Shown: positions 38,127 to 48,065 of the stretch, one piece after another
Layout: each line of letters starts with the position of its first letter
Position numbering within the stretch: position 1 is the first letter of the stretch
Assembly (NCBI GenBank): GCA_016187725.1
Contig: JACPJE010000060.1
Span: 1 to 57,277, forward strand
Length of the DNA stretch: 57,277 nucleotides
From: Candidatus Latescibacterota bacterium
GTDB taxonomy: Bacteria; Latescibacterota; UBA2968; UBA8231
Direction of reading: 5' to 3'
Program-made: the position numbers and the translations under genes
The notes under the pieces: model-generated
Databases searched by the model: none
The model's input: the letters and a program-made list of their open reading frames with translations, nothing else
Told to the model about the DNA's origin: nothing

Positions 38127-39811
38127 GAAGCCGGTTTAAAATTCCATTGCGCCTTCTCCCGCTCGCTGCCGGGATCGCCTGCCTGAGCCTCTGTTTCCTC
38201 CTGGTCTCCGATCCCCAAGTGCAGGCCGCCCTGCCCCTGAATCTGCTCCAGGATCCAAACTCTGCCCCCCACAGCCTGCTGGGCACCGAGATCTCCGACA
38301 TCAAGTGGAGCGGCCGCTATCTGTGGGTGGCCACCGAGCGGGGCCTGGCCCGCCTCGATCCCGCTCTCAGCCAAGGCTTTTCGCCTGCCGACTGGGTGAC
38401 CTACACCCAGGAGCAGGGCCTGGGCCAGGGTGCGGTGAGCGCGGTGGATGCAGTGGGAGACACGGTGTGGGCGGCCACGCTCCAGGACACCACCATCGGC
38501 ATCTCAGGTCAGGCCGGCAGCGGGCTGAGCTTTTCGTTGGACGGCGGCCAGACCTGGAAACACCTCGCCAACCAGGTCATCTTCGACACCACCAGGGCGG
38601 GTTTCTCCAGAGGTCCCACCACCCCCGTCGACAACCCCTGCTTCGGCCTGGGACTCTCCGGCTCCACGGTGTGGGCCGCTTTCTTCGCTGGCTCCCTGGT
38701 GCGCAGCTCCGACCTGGGCCAGAGCTGGGAGCGGGTGCTGCCAGACGGGGCTGCGCGGATCGTCTACTTTCCCGAAGACAACGCCGGGGTGGTCGACAGC
38801 CTGCGGGCGCTGTCCGACAGCCTCGAAAGGGCTGGCGGTCCGGCCGAGCGCATCGCCCTGGCGCGGGCCCAGGCCGACAGCCTGATCGCCCAGTCTGGCC
38901 TCCACCGCACCTTTGCGGTGCTGGCCTACGGCGACACGGTCTGGGTGGGCACGGCCAGCGGCGTCGCCCGCAGCTTCGACCACGGCCAGACCTGGACCAA
39001 TCTCAAGGTGCGTCTCGACGCCCAGGGCGGGCTGCTGCCGGGCAACATCGCCGGCAACTGGGCTGTGGCCCTGGAGCGCCAACTTTTGCCAGAGGGCTCT
39101 TCGGCCATCTGGGCCGGGGTCCGCTCCACCGACAATACCCCCGGCGAGGTGAACGCCATCAGCGTCAGTTTCGACCATGGCCAGACCTGGCAGAACGGCG
39201 GGCCCGGCTCTGCCTGGGATTTTGCCTTTACCGCCAACCGAGTTTGGGCCGGCACGGACCAGGGCCTGTACGCCAGCGCCGATCTGGGCCGCACCTGGGA
39301 ACAGGTAGTGGTGCGCGACCAGAGTACCGGCGAGGAACTGCGCGGCACCTTTGTCGGTCTGGACACGGTGGACGGGGTGCTGTGGGTGGGGGCGGAGAAC
39401 GGCCTGGGCCGGTCTGCGGACGAGGGCCAGACCTGGGCGGTGGTCAAATCCCTGGTGCGCCCCCTCTCCCTGGACCAGGGCGAACTGGTGGGTGAGGCCG
39501 GCCTGGTGGACAGCCTGCAGACCTATGCGGCGCCCAATCCCTTTGCCCCCTCCCAGGGCGACGAGAAGGCCCGCATCGTGTACAGCCTTTCCCGGGAGGC
39601 CCAGGTCACCATCGAAATCTACGACTTCGCCAGCCGCAAGGTGCGCACCCTGATCCGCGGCGAGCGCCGCGCCGGTGGCCAGAACCACACCAGCGATACC
39701 TGGGACGGCCGGGACGACGAGGGCGACCAGGTGGCCAACGGGGTGTACTTCTACCGCATCGAACTGGACTCGGGCCCACGGGCCTTTGGAAAGATCGTGG
39801 TGCTGGATTGA
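38123..39811 (+). CDS. Exported beta-propeller protein with FlgD-like C-terminal domain
   Basis: A protein of about 562 residues. A signal sequence (LPLAAGIACLSLCFLLV) is followed by BNR-like beta-propeller repeats (SLDGGQTWKHL, SFDHGQTWTNL, SADLGRTWEQV). Then comes a FlgD-like tail (IEIYDFASRKVRTLI...WDGRDDEGDQVANGVYFYRI). The tail is a type IX secretion style domain, so export to the cell surface is likely. The start is uncertain: TTG 38123 overlaps the PHP stop (TTGA), and TTG 38147 is in frame. The next gene starts at its stop. Confidence 0.82.
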   Translation: MRSRFKIPLRLLPLAAGIACLSLCFLLVSDPQVQAALPLNLLQDPNSAPHSLLGTEISDIKWSGRYLWVATERGLARLDPALSQGFSPADWVTYTQEQGLGQGAVSAVDAVGDTVWAATLQDTTIGISGQAGSGLSFSLDGGQTWKHLANQVIFDTTRAGFSRGPTTPVDNPCFGLGLSGSTVWAAFFAGSLVRSSDLGQSWERVLPDGAARIVYFPEDNAGVVDSLRALSDSLERAGGPAERIALARAQADSLIAQSGLHRTFAVLAYGDTVWVGTASGVARSFDHGQTWTNLKVRLDAQGGLLPGNIAGNWAVALERQLLPEGSSAIWAGVRSTDNTPGEVNAISVSFDHGQTWQNGGPGSAWDFAFTANRVWAGTDQGLYASADLGRTWEQVVVRDQSTGEELRGTFVGLDTVDGVLWVGAENGLGRSADEGQTWAVVKSLVRPLSLDQGELVGEAGLVDSLQTYAAPNPFAPSQGDEKARIVYSLSREAQVTIEIYDFASRKVRTLIRGERRAGGQNHTSDTWDGRDDEGDQVANGVYFYRIELDSGPRAFGKIVVLD

Positions 39812-39822
39812 GAGGAATCTGG

Positions 39823-40737
39823 ATGGCGCTTTTCGGCGGCCTGCTGGGCGCTGGCTCCGGCTGGTCCGCCCAGTACGCGGGCGCTTTTTTGGAGACCGGT
39901 CTGGGGCCGCGGGCCGCGGGCATGGGCGGGGCCTTCAGCGCCCTGGCCGATGATTCATCGGCCCCGTACTGGAACCCAGCTGGACTGATACGCAGCCAGG
40001 GTCAGGGGCTGCTGGCCTCCCTGCAACCCCTCTCCCTGGACCGCCGGCAGCACAGCCTGGCCTATGCCCTGAACAGGCGCGACGAGCTGGCCTTTGGCTT
40101 TGCCTGGCAACACGCCGGGGCCGGCGAATTGGTGGCCAGGGCCGCCGACGGCACGCGGCTGGGCCGTATCGAGGACGGGGAGAACGCCTACTACGTGGCC
40201 GTGGCCCGGGCCCTGGGCAAGCGGGCCGCCCTGGGCCTGGCCATGAAGGTGCTGCGCCACACCATCGACACCCCGCAGACGGGCACTTCCACTGGCAAGG
40301 GCTCGGGCTTTGACCTGGGCGCCCAGGTCTACGTGGACGAACACCTCACCCTGGCGGCGACCCTGCGCAATCTCAAAGGCGGCCTGGACTGGAAGGTCAA
40401 CCGCGCCTCGGCCCAGACCAGCAACACCACCGACGAGCTGTCCACTGATGCCGGGGTGGGGCTGGCCTACCGCCCCTGGACGGCCCTGGTGCTGGCGGCC
40501 GAAGGACACCGCTCCGATGCCGAATCGTATCTCAGCCTGGGCGGCGAGTGGCAGGCCTCCCCGCTCTTGACCCTGCGCGCCGGCCTCAACCGGATCGGCG
40601 GCGAGGGGGCGGCCCCGGCCTTTGGCCTGAGCCTGCGCCCCATGCGCCGCGACCACCTCCAGTTCCACTACGCCTACACCGCCGACGAGTTGGGAGCCGG
40701 CAACCGGGTGAGCGCCGGCCTGGGCCTGAGATTCTGA
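39823..40737 (+). CDS. PorV/PorQ-like outer-membrane beta-barrel protein
   Basis: A protein of about 304 residues with the PorV-family N-terminal signature GLGPRAAGMGGAFSALADDSSAPYWNPAGL after a signal sequence. A beta-barrel follows, ending in an aromatic residue (GLGLRF), the usual signal for outer-membrane insertion. Start ATG 39823 has AGAGGAA upstream; TTG 39808 overlaps the previous stop. PorV carries FlgD-tailed cargo in type IX systems, and the previous gene has such a tail. Confidence 0.85.
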   Translation: MALFGGLLGAGSGWSAQYAGAFLETGLGPRAAGMGGAFSALADDSSAPYWNPAGLIRSQGQGLLASLQPLSLDRRQHSLAYALNRRDELAFGFAWQHAGAGELVARAADGTRLGRIEDGENAYYVAVARALGKRAALGLAMKVLRHTIDTPQTGTSTGKGSGFDLGAQVYVDEHLTLAATLRNLKGGLDWKVNRASAQTSNTTDELSTDAGVGLAYRPWTALVLAAEGHRSDAESYLSLGGEWQASPLLTLRAGLNRIGGEGAAPAFGLSLRPMRRDHLQFHYAYTADELGAGNRVSAGLGLRF

Positions 40738-40738
40738 G

Positions 40739-41608
40739 ATGAGATCTTTACTCCTCCTCCTCGGGCTGTGCCTGGCCCAGCCGGTCTGGGCCCGGTCGGG
40801 CATGAGTTTTCTCCAACTGCCCTCCGGGGCGCGAGGCGCGGCCCTGGCCGAGGCCGGGGTGGCCCTGCCCGACGCCGACGCCCTGTCCGCCAACCCGGCG
40901 GCGCTGCAGTCCGCTTCCCGCACCCTGGGCCTGACTCACGGCGAGTGGGTGCAGGGCATCCGCCACGAATACCTCAGCCTGCTCTGGGGCCATGGCCCAC
41001 GGGTCCTGGGCCTGGCCTTCCAGCTTTCCCACACCGGGCAGCTGGAGCAACGCACCGGGCCCAGCACCGAACCCCTGGGGGAATTCGGGGTGTACGAAGG
41101 GGCCTTGAGCCTGGCCTGGGCCCGTTCCTGGAGCCCGCGGCTGCGCCTGGGCCTCAATCTGAAACTGCTGCGCCAGTCCGTGTACACCGCCACGGCCACC
41201 GGGGCCGCCCTGGACCTGGGTTTCCTCTTCCAGCTGCACCCGGATTTCCGCCTGGGTGCGGCCCTGCGCCAGCTGGGGCGCATGGACGAGTTGGACCAGG
41301 TGTCCACCCCGCTGCCGCGCACCCTGGCCGCCGGCCTGGCGTACACCGGCCTGCCCCGCCTGTTGTTGAGCGGCGAGGTGCGGCGCGTCGACGGGAGCAC
41401 CACCCTGCACCTGGGTGGCGAATGGGAGGCCGCCTCCCAGTTCTTGCTGCGCGGCGGGTACCAGAGCGCTGAAGGGCGCGGTCTGGCCCTGGGCCTGGGC
41501 CTGAGGCGGGAGGCCTGGGCGCTGGATTACGCCTTTGTGCCGCTGGCCGCCGACCTGGGCAATGCCCACCGCCTCAGCCTCCACCTGCACCGGGAGGGGG
41601 CGCGGTGA
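40739..41608 (+). CDS. PorV/PorQ-like outer-membrane protein
   Basis: A 289-residue protein with a signal peptide (MRSLLLLLGLCLAQPVWA) and the same family opening (LPSGARGAALAEAGVALPDADALSANPAAL). It is a diverged paralogue of the previous gene. ATG 40739 follows the preceding stop by one base. The end overlaps the GTG of the protease gene (GTGA). Confidence 0.82.
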   Translation: MRSLLLLLGLCLAQPVWARSGMSFLQLPSGARGAALAEAGVALPDADALSANPAALQSASRTLGLTHGEWVQGIRHEYLSLLWGHGPRVLGLAFQLSHTGQLEQRTGPSTEPLGEFGVYEGALSLAWARSWSPRLRLGLNLKLLRQSVYTATATGAALDLGFLFQLHPDFRLGAALRQLGRMDELDQVSTPLPRTLAAGLAYTGLPRLLLSGEVRRVDGSTTLHLGGEWEAASQFLLRGGYQSAEGRGLALGLGLRREAWALDYAFVPLAADLGNAHRLSLHLHREGAR

Positions 41609-42600
41609 AGCTCTGGCGCAAGACCCCGCCCCCGCTCCCCCCGCCCCCCCTGGCCATCTGGGAACCCCTGCCGTCGGAGTTCTTCCACCAGCCGGCCCCG
41701 GTGGTCCGCAACCGCCCCTGGCTGCACCTGCTGCTCTTTGCCCTCACCCTCTTTTCCATGACCGCGGCCGGCGCCATGCAGCAGGGGGTGGACCCGCTGG
41801 CCGATCTGCAGAGCCTGATCCATCTGGGCGAAGGCATCCCCTTTGCCGTGGCCCTGCTGGGTATCCTCACGGTCCACGAGTTCGGCCACTACTTCGCCGC
41901 CCGCCGCTGGGGATTAAAAGTATCTTTTCCCTATTTCCTCCCCATGCTCCACTATCTGTCCCTGCTGGGCACCCTGGGCGCGGTGATCCGCCTGCGTTCC
42001 CCCATTCCCCACAAGCGGGCCCTGCTGGACATCGGGGCGGCCGGGCCCCTGGCCGGCTTTGTGGTGGCCCTGGTCGCCTGTGGAGTGGGCCTGTCCCAGT
42101 CGGCGGTGGTGGCGACTGGTTACTTCCACCCCGAACTGCAGCAGGCGCCCATCCAGCTGGGCGCCCCCCTGCTCTTCAGCGCCCTGTCCACCCTGATCCT
42201 GCCCGACCACGCCGCCGACCAGCTGGTGCTGCTCAGCCCGGTGGCCTTTGCCGGTTGGGTGGGACTCTTCATCACCGCGTTTAATCTCTTTCCGGTGGGT
42301 CAGCTCGACGGCGGCCATATTGTCTACGCCCTCTTCGGCCGCCGCCACCGCGCCATCGGTCGGCTCGCCTTTGCCATCTTGTTGGCCATGGGGATCTACG
42401 GTATTTTATCTCTGGTATGGAACTGGCCGCAGGGCTGGCCGGGGTGGCTGGGGCTGGCCCTTTTTCTAGCCCTCTTCGGCAAGGGGCATCCGACGCCCGC
42501 TGATCCGGAGACGCCGCTGGATGCCCGGCGGCGCCTGGTGGGTTATGCCTGCCTGGCTGTCTTCGCGCTCTGTTTCACTCCCGTGCCTTTCAGCTCCTGA
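41605..42600 (+). CDS. M50 family (site-2 protease type) membrane metalloprotease
   Basis: A 331-residue membrane protein with zinc motif HEFGH near residue 91 and the distal NLFPVGQLDGGH motif. About six or seven hydrophobic segments are seen, and the N-terminus is proline-rich. It lacks the PDZ domain of RseP and resembles plant EGY/SpoIVFB-like forms. The GTG start overlaps the preceding stop. Confidence 0.92.
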   Translation: MKLWRKTPPPLPPPPLAIWEPLPSEFFHQPAPVVRNRPWLHLLLFALTLFSMTAAGAMQQGVDPLADLQSLIHLGEGIPFAVALLGILTVHEFGHYFAARRWGLKVSFPYFLPMLHYLSLLGTLGAVIRLRSPIPHKRALLDIGAAGPLAGFVVALVACGVGLSQSAVVATGYFHPELQQAPIQLGAPLLFSALSTLILPDHAADQLVLLSPVAFAGWVGLFITAFNLFPVGQLDGGHIVYALFGRRHRAIGRLAFAILLAMGIYGILSLVWNWPQGWPGWLGLALFLALFGKGHPTPADPETPLDARRRLVGYACLAVFALCFTPVPFSS

Positions 42601-42609
42601 GATGCTGCC

Positions 42610-43347
42610 ATGGGAGCCCGGCTCTATCTTTGCGCCATGAGCCTGCTGGCCGGCTGCGGCCTGGCCGATGACGCCCAGGTGGAGTGCCGTTGCACCGCGG
42701 ACTCTGATCTGACCCTCTTCCCCGCCTGTCTCGGGGCCCTCAGCGACGAGCGCCCCGAGGCCAGCAACCCCTTGGCGGCCCGCCTGCCCGACTGTCCCAG
42801 CGGCAAGCGCCTCTCGCTGCTGGAACCGACGCGGGCTGAATTCGTCCTCTTCAATATCAAGACCACCTTCGAGGGCTTCAGCCCCCTGCAGTACATGGAC
42901 CAGCTAGCCGAAGACTTCTTCTTCATCCCCGAGCCCGAGGGCATGGATCTCTACCGGGAGGTGTACCGTCCTCCAGAAGGGTACGTGCCCGCACGGGACA
43001 CCTTGTGGACGCGGTCCCAGGAGCGCAGCTTTGCGGTGGGGCTGCTCGACCGGAACCGCTTCCAGCGCGTCGAATTCCGCCGCTGGTACGAATCCTCCAA
43101 GGACCAGCGCACCATCTCGGAGGACGGCCGGGGCGAGGTGCTCTTCTTTCCCTACGAACTCGACCTCATCCCCCAGCCGGGCAGCGGCGACCAGGAGATC
43201 CTCGGGATCAAGGGGCGCATGGAGGTGGAAGTGTTCACCCCCACTGCCGAAAACCCGGTCTGGTCGCTGCGGCGCTGGCAGGATTTCCGCGATCCGGCCT
43301 CTGCCAAGAGGACCTGGACCGAAGTGCGGGCCCAGTTCTCCCGCTGA
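42610..43347 (+). CDS. Hypothetical lipoprotein
   Basis: A 245-residue protein with a lipobox (LLAGC, cysteine near 16). It shares length range, lipobox and mixed alpha/beta texture with the next gene product. Recognisable segments include FNIKTTFEGFSPLQYMDQLAED and RRWYESSKDQRTISEDGRG. Both may be NTF2-fold lipoproteins. The function is unknown. Confidence 0.65.
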   Translation: MGARLYLCAMSLLAGCGLADDAQVECRCTADSDLTLFPACLGALSDERPEASNPLAARLPDCPSGKRLSLLEPTRAEFVLFNIKTTFEGFSPLQYMDQLAEDFFFIPEPEGMDLYREVYRPPEGYVPARDTLWTRSQERSFAVGLLDRNRFQRVEFRRWYESSKDQRTISEDGRGEVLFFPYELDLIPQPGSGDQEILGIKGRMEVEVFTPTAENPVWSLRRWQDFRDPASAKRTWTEVRAQFSR

Positions 43348-43367
43348 AACACCACAGGAGTAGTATC

Positions 43368-44027
43368 ATGAGATACGCCAGGTACTTCGCTTGCTCCCTC
43401 TCCCTGCTGGCCCTGCTGGCCGCTGGCTGTTCCAACCCCTTTGCGCCCAAGAAGCGCCAGGGCCAGGACCCCCAGCAGGCGCCTGCCCCGCCGGCCACCA
43501 CCCCGGAGATCCTCCTGGACAACCTGAGCCGGGCCATGAACGACCGCGACAAGGATCTGTACGAGACCGTGCTCGACCCGGGTTTCTGGTTCACCGAGAC
43601 CAACTGCCTGGGTGAAGTCGTCTTCGAGAACGGCCTGGAGGAGGAACTGCGGCTGATGGGCGGCCGGGACGGCAGCCCGGGCTTCTTCGACCGCTTCCGC
43701 ACCTTCGAGTACGAGTTTGCCCTCATCGCGCGCAGCGTGGAACTGGGCCGCGATTATCCCAAGGCTTTTGAAGGCGATCCGGACGGCCATCCCGACGAGG
43801 ACTGGGTGGTGTTCCGGGGACGGACGCACATGCTGATGGTCGACGAGAACAACGACGGCTTCCGCGTCGAGCAGGTGATGAACTACAAGCTGCGCCAGGG
43901 GTCTGAGGGGCTGTGGCGGATCATCCGCTGGGTGGATGACCCGCTGTCGGGGGGGGCCGAGTGCGGGTCCTCGGCGGGCAAACCAGTGGCCGGGCAGGTG
44001 TCGTGGGCCGAGGTCAAAGGGCGTTGA
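43368..44027 (+). CDS. Hypothetical lipoprotein (possible NTF2-like fold)
   Basis: A 219-residue lipoprotein (LLALLAAGC, cysteine near 21). A proline-rich linker is followed by ILLDNLSRAMNDRDKDLYET and an FEYEFALIARSVELG strand, which resemble NTF2/SnoaL-like folds. An ACAGGAG site precedes the ATG. The stop overlaps the TTG of the next gene (TTGA). Confidence 0.65.
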   Translation: MRYARYFACSLSLLALLAAGCSNPFAPKKRQGQDPQQAPAPPATTPEILLDNLSRAMNDRDKDLYETVLDPGFWFTETNCLGEVVFENGLEEELRLMGGRDGSPGFFDRFRTFEYEFALIARSVELGRDYPKAFEGDPDGHPDEDWVVFRGRTHMLMVDENNDGFRVEQVMNYKLRQGSEGLWRIIRWVDDPLSGGAECGSSAGKPVAGQVSWAEVKGR

Positions 44028-45136
44028 AAAAGACCCCGAAGCGGGGGGTGCGCCTGACCCGCAGACAGTCCTCGCCCGCCCTGCACCTGGTATTGACCGC
44101 CCTGGTGCTGGCCGCAGGGGCGGGGATCTTCTTCTACACCCAGTGGCCCTTGCGGGCCCCCGAGCCGGCCTCTCCGCCCGCCGCCGTGACCGAGGACCGG
44201 GAGGCGCCGGCGGGCAGTCTGTACGAGCAGGTGGATGGGGCCCTGGCCGAACTGGGCCTGGAAGCCGGCCTGATCCGCAAGGTGCGCGGGGTTTCCCTGG
44301 CCCTGGCCGGCGGGACGGGCGACCGCATCGCGGTGCGGGTCCCGGTGGATCTGCCCCTCACCGAATTGAATCTCTATCTGAGCCGTCTGGTGGAGCGCTG
44401 CGGGGGCCGCGTGCTCAGGGCCGCCGAAGGGCAGCGCGGCCAGCAGGTCGAAATCTACTGCGAGGCGGATCAACCCACCCTCTTCGTGCTCCAGCGCGAC
44501 CACCAGCTGCGCCGGCGCGCCGGACTCATCGCCGTGCTGCTCGAAGAAACCGGCGAGGGACCCGGGAGATGGCGGCTGCTGGAGCGCTTTTGCGCGCTGC
44601 GCCCGCCCCTGGGCCTGGCCCTGCGCCCCGAGGGCGAGCATCTGGGCGAGGTGCTGGACCTGGCCCAGGCGCGCGGCCACCAGGTGCTGGTCCACCTGCC
44701 GGTGGACCCCGAGGAGCCCCCCAGCGCTGAGGCGCTGCGCCAGCAGTTGCGGCTGGCCTTCAAAAGGGTGCCCGAGGCTGTGGGCGTGGACGTGCCCACC
44801 GCCGATTCCCTGCTCACCGCCGAGGTGCTGCGCGAGGCCAGGAGGAACGAATTGCTCTTTGTGGACCGCGCCACCGCGCTGGACTTCGAGGCCGGCGAAA
44901 TGGCCAAAGGGGCCAGGGTGCGCGCCGTCCACCGCGATCTGTTCATCGACGAGGTGGACAACCGTTCCGCCGTGGAGAAGAAGCTGTGGGAATTGGCCGA
45001 ACTGGCCGCGCAGCAGGGCCAGGCCCTGGGCCTGGGTCGGAGCCGCGAATCCACCCTGCTGGCCCTGGAGGCCATGCTCCCCCGCCTTGAGGCGCGCGGT
45101 TTCCGCCTGATCTCCCTCTCCCAGCTGGCCCACTGA
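44024..45136 (+). CDS. Divergent polysaccharide deacetylase-like protein with degenerate site
   Basis: A protein of about 370 residues. A membrane anchor (ALHLVLTALVLAAGAGIFFY) is followed by the PF04748-type (YibQ-like) fold. The pattern LGLALRPEG, LVHLPVDPEEPP, ELLFVDRATAL and VRAVHRDLFIDEVDN follows the family. However, the usual metal-binding N-terminal Asp pair is replaced (LIAVLLEETG) and the NHMGS motif reads VDVPTADS. The TTG start overlaps the previous stop. An in-frame GTG at 43961 is a longer option. Confidence 0.75.
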   Translation: MKKTPKRGVRLTRRQSSPALHLVLTALVLAAGAGIFFYTQWPLRAPEPASPPAAVTEDREAPAGSLYEQVDGALAELGLEAGLIRKVRGVSLALAGGTGDRIAVRVPVDLPLTELNLYLSRLVERCGGRVLRAAEGQRGQQVEIYCEADQPTLFVLQRDHQLRRRAGLIAVLLEETGEGPGRWRLLERFCALRPPLGLALRPEGEHLGEVLDLAQARGHQVLVHLPVDPEEPPSAEALRQQLRLAFKRVPEAVGVDVPTADSLLTAEVLREARRNELLFVDRATALDFEAGEMAKGARVRAVHRDLFIDEVDNRSAVEKKLWELAELAAQQGQALGLGRSRESTLLALEAMLPRLEARGFRLISLSQLAH

Positions 45137-46288
<1,152 letters not shown>

Positions 46289-46370
46289 GCCACAGTTTCG
46301 GGTCTGGGCTGAAATCCCTATCTTTCTGAGTCGTTCACGGACATTCTTCTCAAGCAGAAAGGAAGGTCCC

Positions 46371-46712
46371 TTGCTCACTTTTCTAGTCGACGCAGCCTAC
46401 GCCATGGGCGCCCCGTCCGGAGAGGGCGGGGGCGGCAGCGCCATTCTCGGCATGTTGCCCTTCATCCTGATGTTCCTAGTCCTGTACCTGCTCATCCTGA
46501 GGCCGCAGATCAAGAAGCAGAAGTCCCACCAGAAGATGATCGACGAACTCAAGAAGGGGGACCAGGTGGTGACCAGTGGGGGCATCCACGGGGTGGTGGT
46601 CAACCTCAAGGACGACGTGGTGGTCCTCAAGATCGCCGAGAACGTGAAGGTGGATCTGGCCCGCTCGGCGGTGTCCTCGGTCAAGGGCAACGAAGGCGAA
46701 GCCAAGTCCTGA
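46371..46712 (+). CDS. yajC: Preprotein translocase subunit YajC
   Basis: A 113-residue protein with the single YajC membrane span (LPFILMFLVLYLLILRPQ) followed by KKQKSHQKMIDELKKGDQVVTSGG. It is part of the SecDF-YajC complex that aids export. The start is a TTG at 46371 with GGAAGG before it. It precedes fmt by four bases. Confidence 0.93.
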   Translation: MLTFLVDAAYAMGAPSGEGGGGSAILGMLPFILMFLVLYLLILRPQIKKQKSHQKMIDELKKGDQVVTSGGIHGVVVNLKDDVVVLKIAENVKVDLARSAVSSVKGNEGEAKS

Positions 46713-46716
46713 GCGG

Positions 46717-47643
46717 ATGAGGCTGGTCTTCATGGGGACGCCCGCCTTTGCCGTCTCCTCCCTGCGGCGCCTGGCCGCCAGTTCCCACCAAGTGGTGGCC
46801 GTGGTCACCAATCCAGACCGGCCCCGGGGCCGGGGGCGGGTTATGGCTCCACCCCCGGTCAAGGAAGTGGCCCTGGAGCTGGGGCTGGAGGTGCTGCAGC
46901 CGGCTGCGCTCGACGAACCCAGCCTGGCCGGCCGTCTGGCCGGGTGCCAGCCCGACCTCTTTGCGGTGGTGGCCTTCTCCATCCTGCCCCGTCCCCTGCT
47001 GGAACTGCCTCGCCTGGGCAGCGTCAACCTCCACCCTTCCCTGTTGCCGGCCTACCGGGGCGCGGCGCCCATCATCTGGGCGGTGATCCGGGGTGAGCGC
47101 GAAACCGGGCTGAGCACCTTGCTGCTCAATCCGCGCGTGGATGCCGGCGACCTGCTCTTACAGGAATCGGTGGCGATAGATCCCGAAGAGACCGCCGGCG
47201 AACTGGAGGCGCGCCTCAGCCCGCTGGGCGCCGACCTGTTGTTGCGGACGGTGGACGGGCTGGCACGGGGCAGCATCGCGCTCCAACGCCAGGACCAGAG
47301 CCGGGTGAGCCGCGCGCCCAAGCTGCAAAAGGAGGATGGCCGCCTCGACTGGAACCAGCCCACCGAGGCGCTGCGCAACCTGATCCGCGGGGCCAATCCG
47401 ATGCCCGGGGCTTTCACCGAGTGGGAGGGCGGGCTGCTCAAGGTGCACCGGAGCCGGCCTGCGGCGCACCGGGGCGAGCCGGGCACCGTGCTCTTGGCCG
47501 ATCCCCGCCAGGGGCTGGTGGTGGCCACCGGCGACGGGGCCCTGCTCCTGACCGAGGTCCAACCCGCAGGCAAACCGCCCATGGAGGGCAGCGCCTTTGT
47601 CCGGGGATATCCCATCCAGGCCGGCGCCCGTCTGGGCCGCTGA
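46717..47643 (+). CDS. fmt: Methionyl-tRNA formyltransferase
   Basis: A 308-residue formyltransferase. Catalytic Asn and His are in VNLHPSLLPAYRGAAPI and Asp in LLLNPRVDAGDLL. The C-terminal OB-fold carries NLIRGANPMPGAFTEW. It formylates initiator Met-tRNA. No def gene is next to it. Its end overlaps the DUF5683 gene by about 47 bases. Confidence 0.96.
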   Translation: MRLVFMGTPAFAVSSLRRLAASSHQVVAVVTNPDRPRGRGRVMAPPPVKEVALELGLEVLQPAALDEPSLAGRLAGCQPDLFAVVAFSILPRPLLELPRLGSVNLHPSLLPAYRGAAPIIWAVIRGERETGLSTLLLNPRVDAGDLLLQESVAIDPEETAGELEARLSPLGADLLLRTVDGLARGSIALQRQDQSRVSRAPKLQKEDGRLDWNQPTEALRNLIRGANPMPGAFTEWEGGLLKVHRSRPAAHRGEPGTVLLADPRQGLVVATGDGALLLTEVQPAGKPPMEGSAFVRGYPIQAGARLGR

Positions 47644-48061
47644 ACTGTTCTTGGTCCTGTTGCTGGCCGTCCCGGCCCTGGCCCAGGAGGCAGCCGACAG
47701 CTTGCAGACCCAGGCGCCCAGAAAGGCCCTGGTCCGCTCGCTGCTGCTGCCCGGCTGGGGTCAGTACGCCAATGGCCGGCCTTTCAAGGCCCTGGGGTTT
47801 GGGGCTGCAGCGGTGGTGCTGGCGGGGCGGGTGGTGGCGCAGCAGCGGGCCATGGGCCGGGCCGACAGGCGGGGGGCGCCGGATCTGGAACTGGAGGATC
47901 TAGCCGCCGGCCGCAACACCCGGGTGCTGCTGCTCTTGGCCAATGCCACCTTGGCGGGCATCGACGCGTACGTGGACGCGCAATTGGCCGACTTCGAGTT
48001 GAGTCTGGGACCGCGCGCAGGGCCGGGGATGGCGCTGTTGGAAATGCACCTGTCGCGCTGA
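47597..48061 (+). CDS. DUF5683-like small membrane/envelope protein
   Basis: A protein of about 154 residues. A hydrophobic N-terminus (ELFLVLLLAVPALAQ) is followed by PRKALVRSLLLPGWGQYANG...FKALGFGAAAVVLAG, the glycine/proline-rich core seen in DUF5683. It starts inside fmt in another frame; TTG 47597 and TTG 47651 are possible. It is the last gene of the long plus-strand run. Confidence 0.6.
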   Translation: MSGDIPSRPAPVWAAELFLVLLLAVPALAQEAADSLQTQAPRKALVRSLLLPGWGQYANGRPFKALGFGAAAVVLAGRVVAQQRAMGRADRRGAPDLELEDLAAGRNTRVLLLLANATLAGIDAYVDAQLADFELSLGPRAGPGMALLEMHLSR

Positions 48062-48065
48062 CCCT

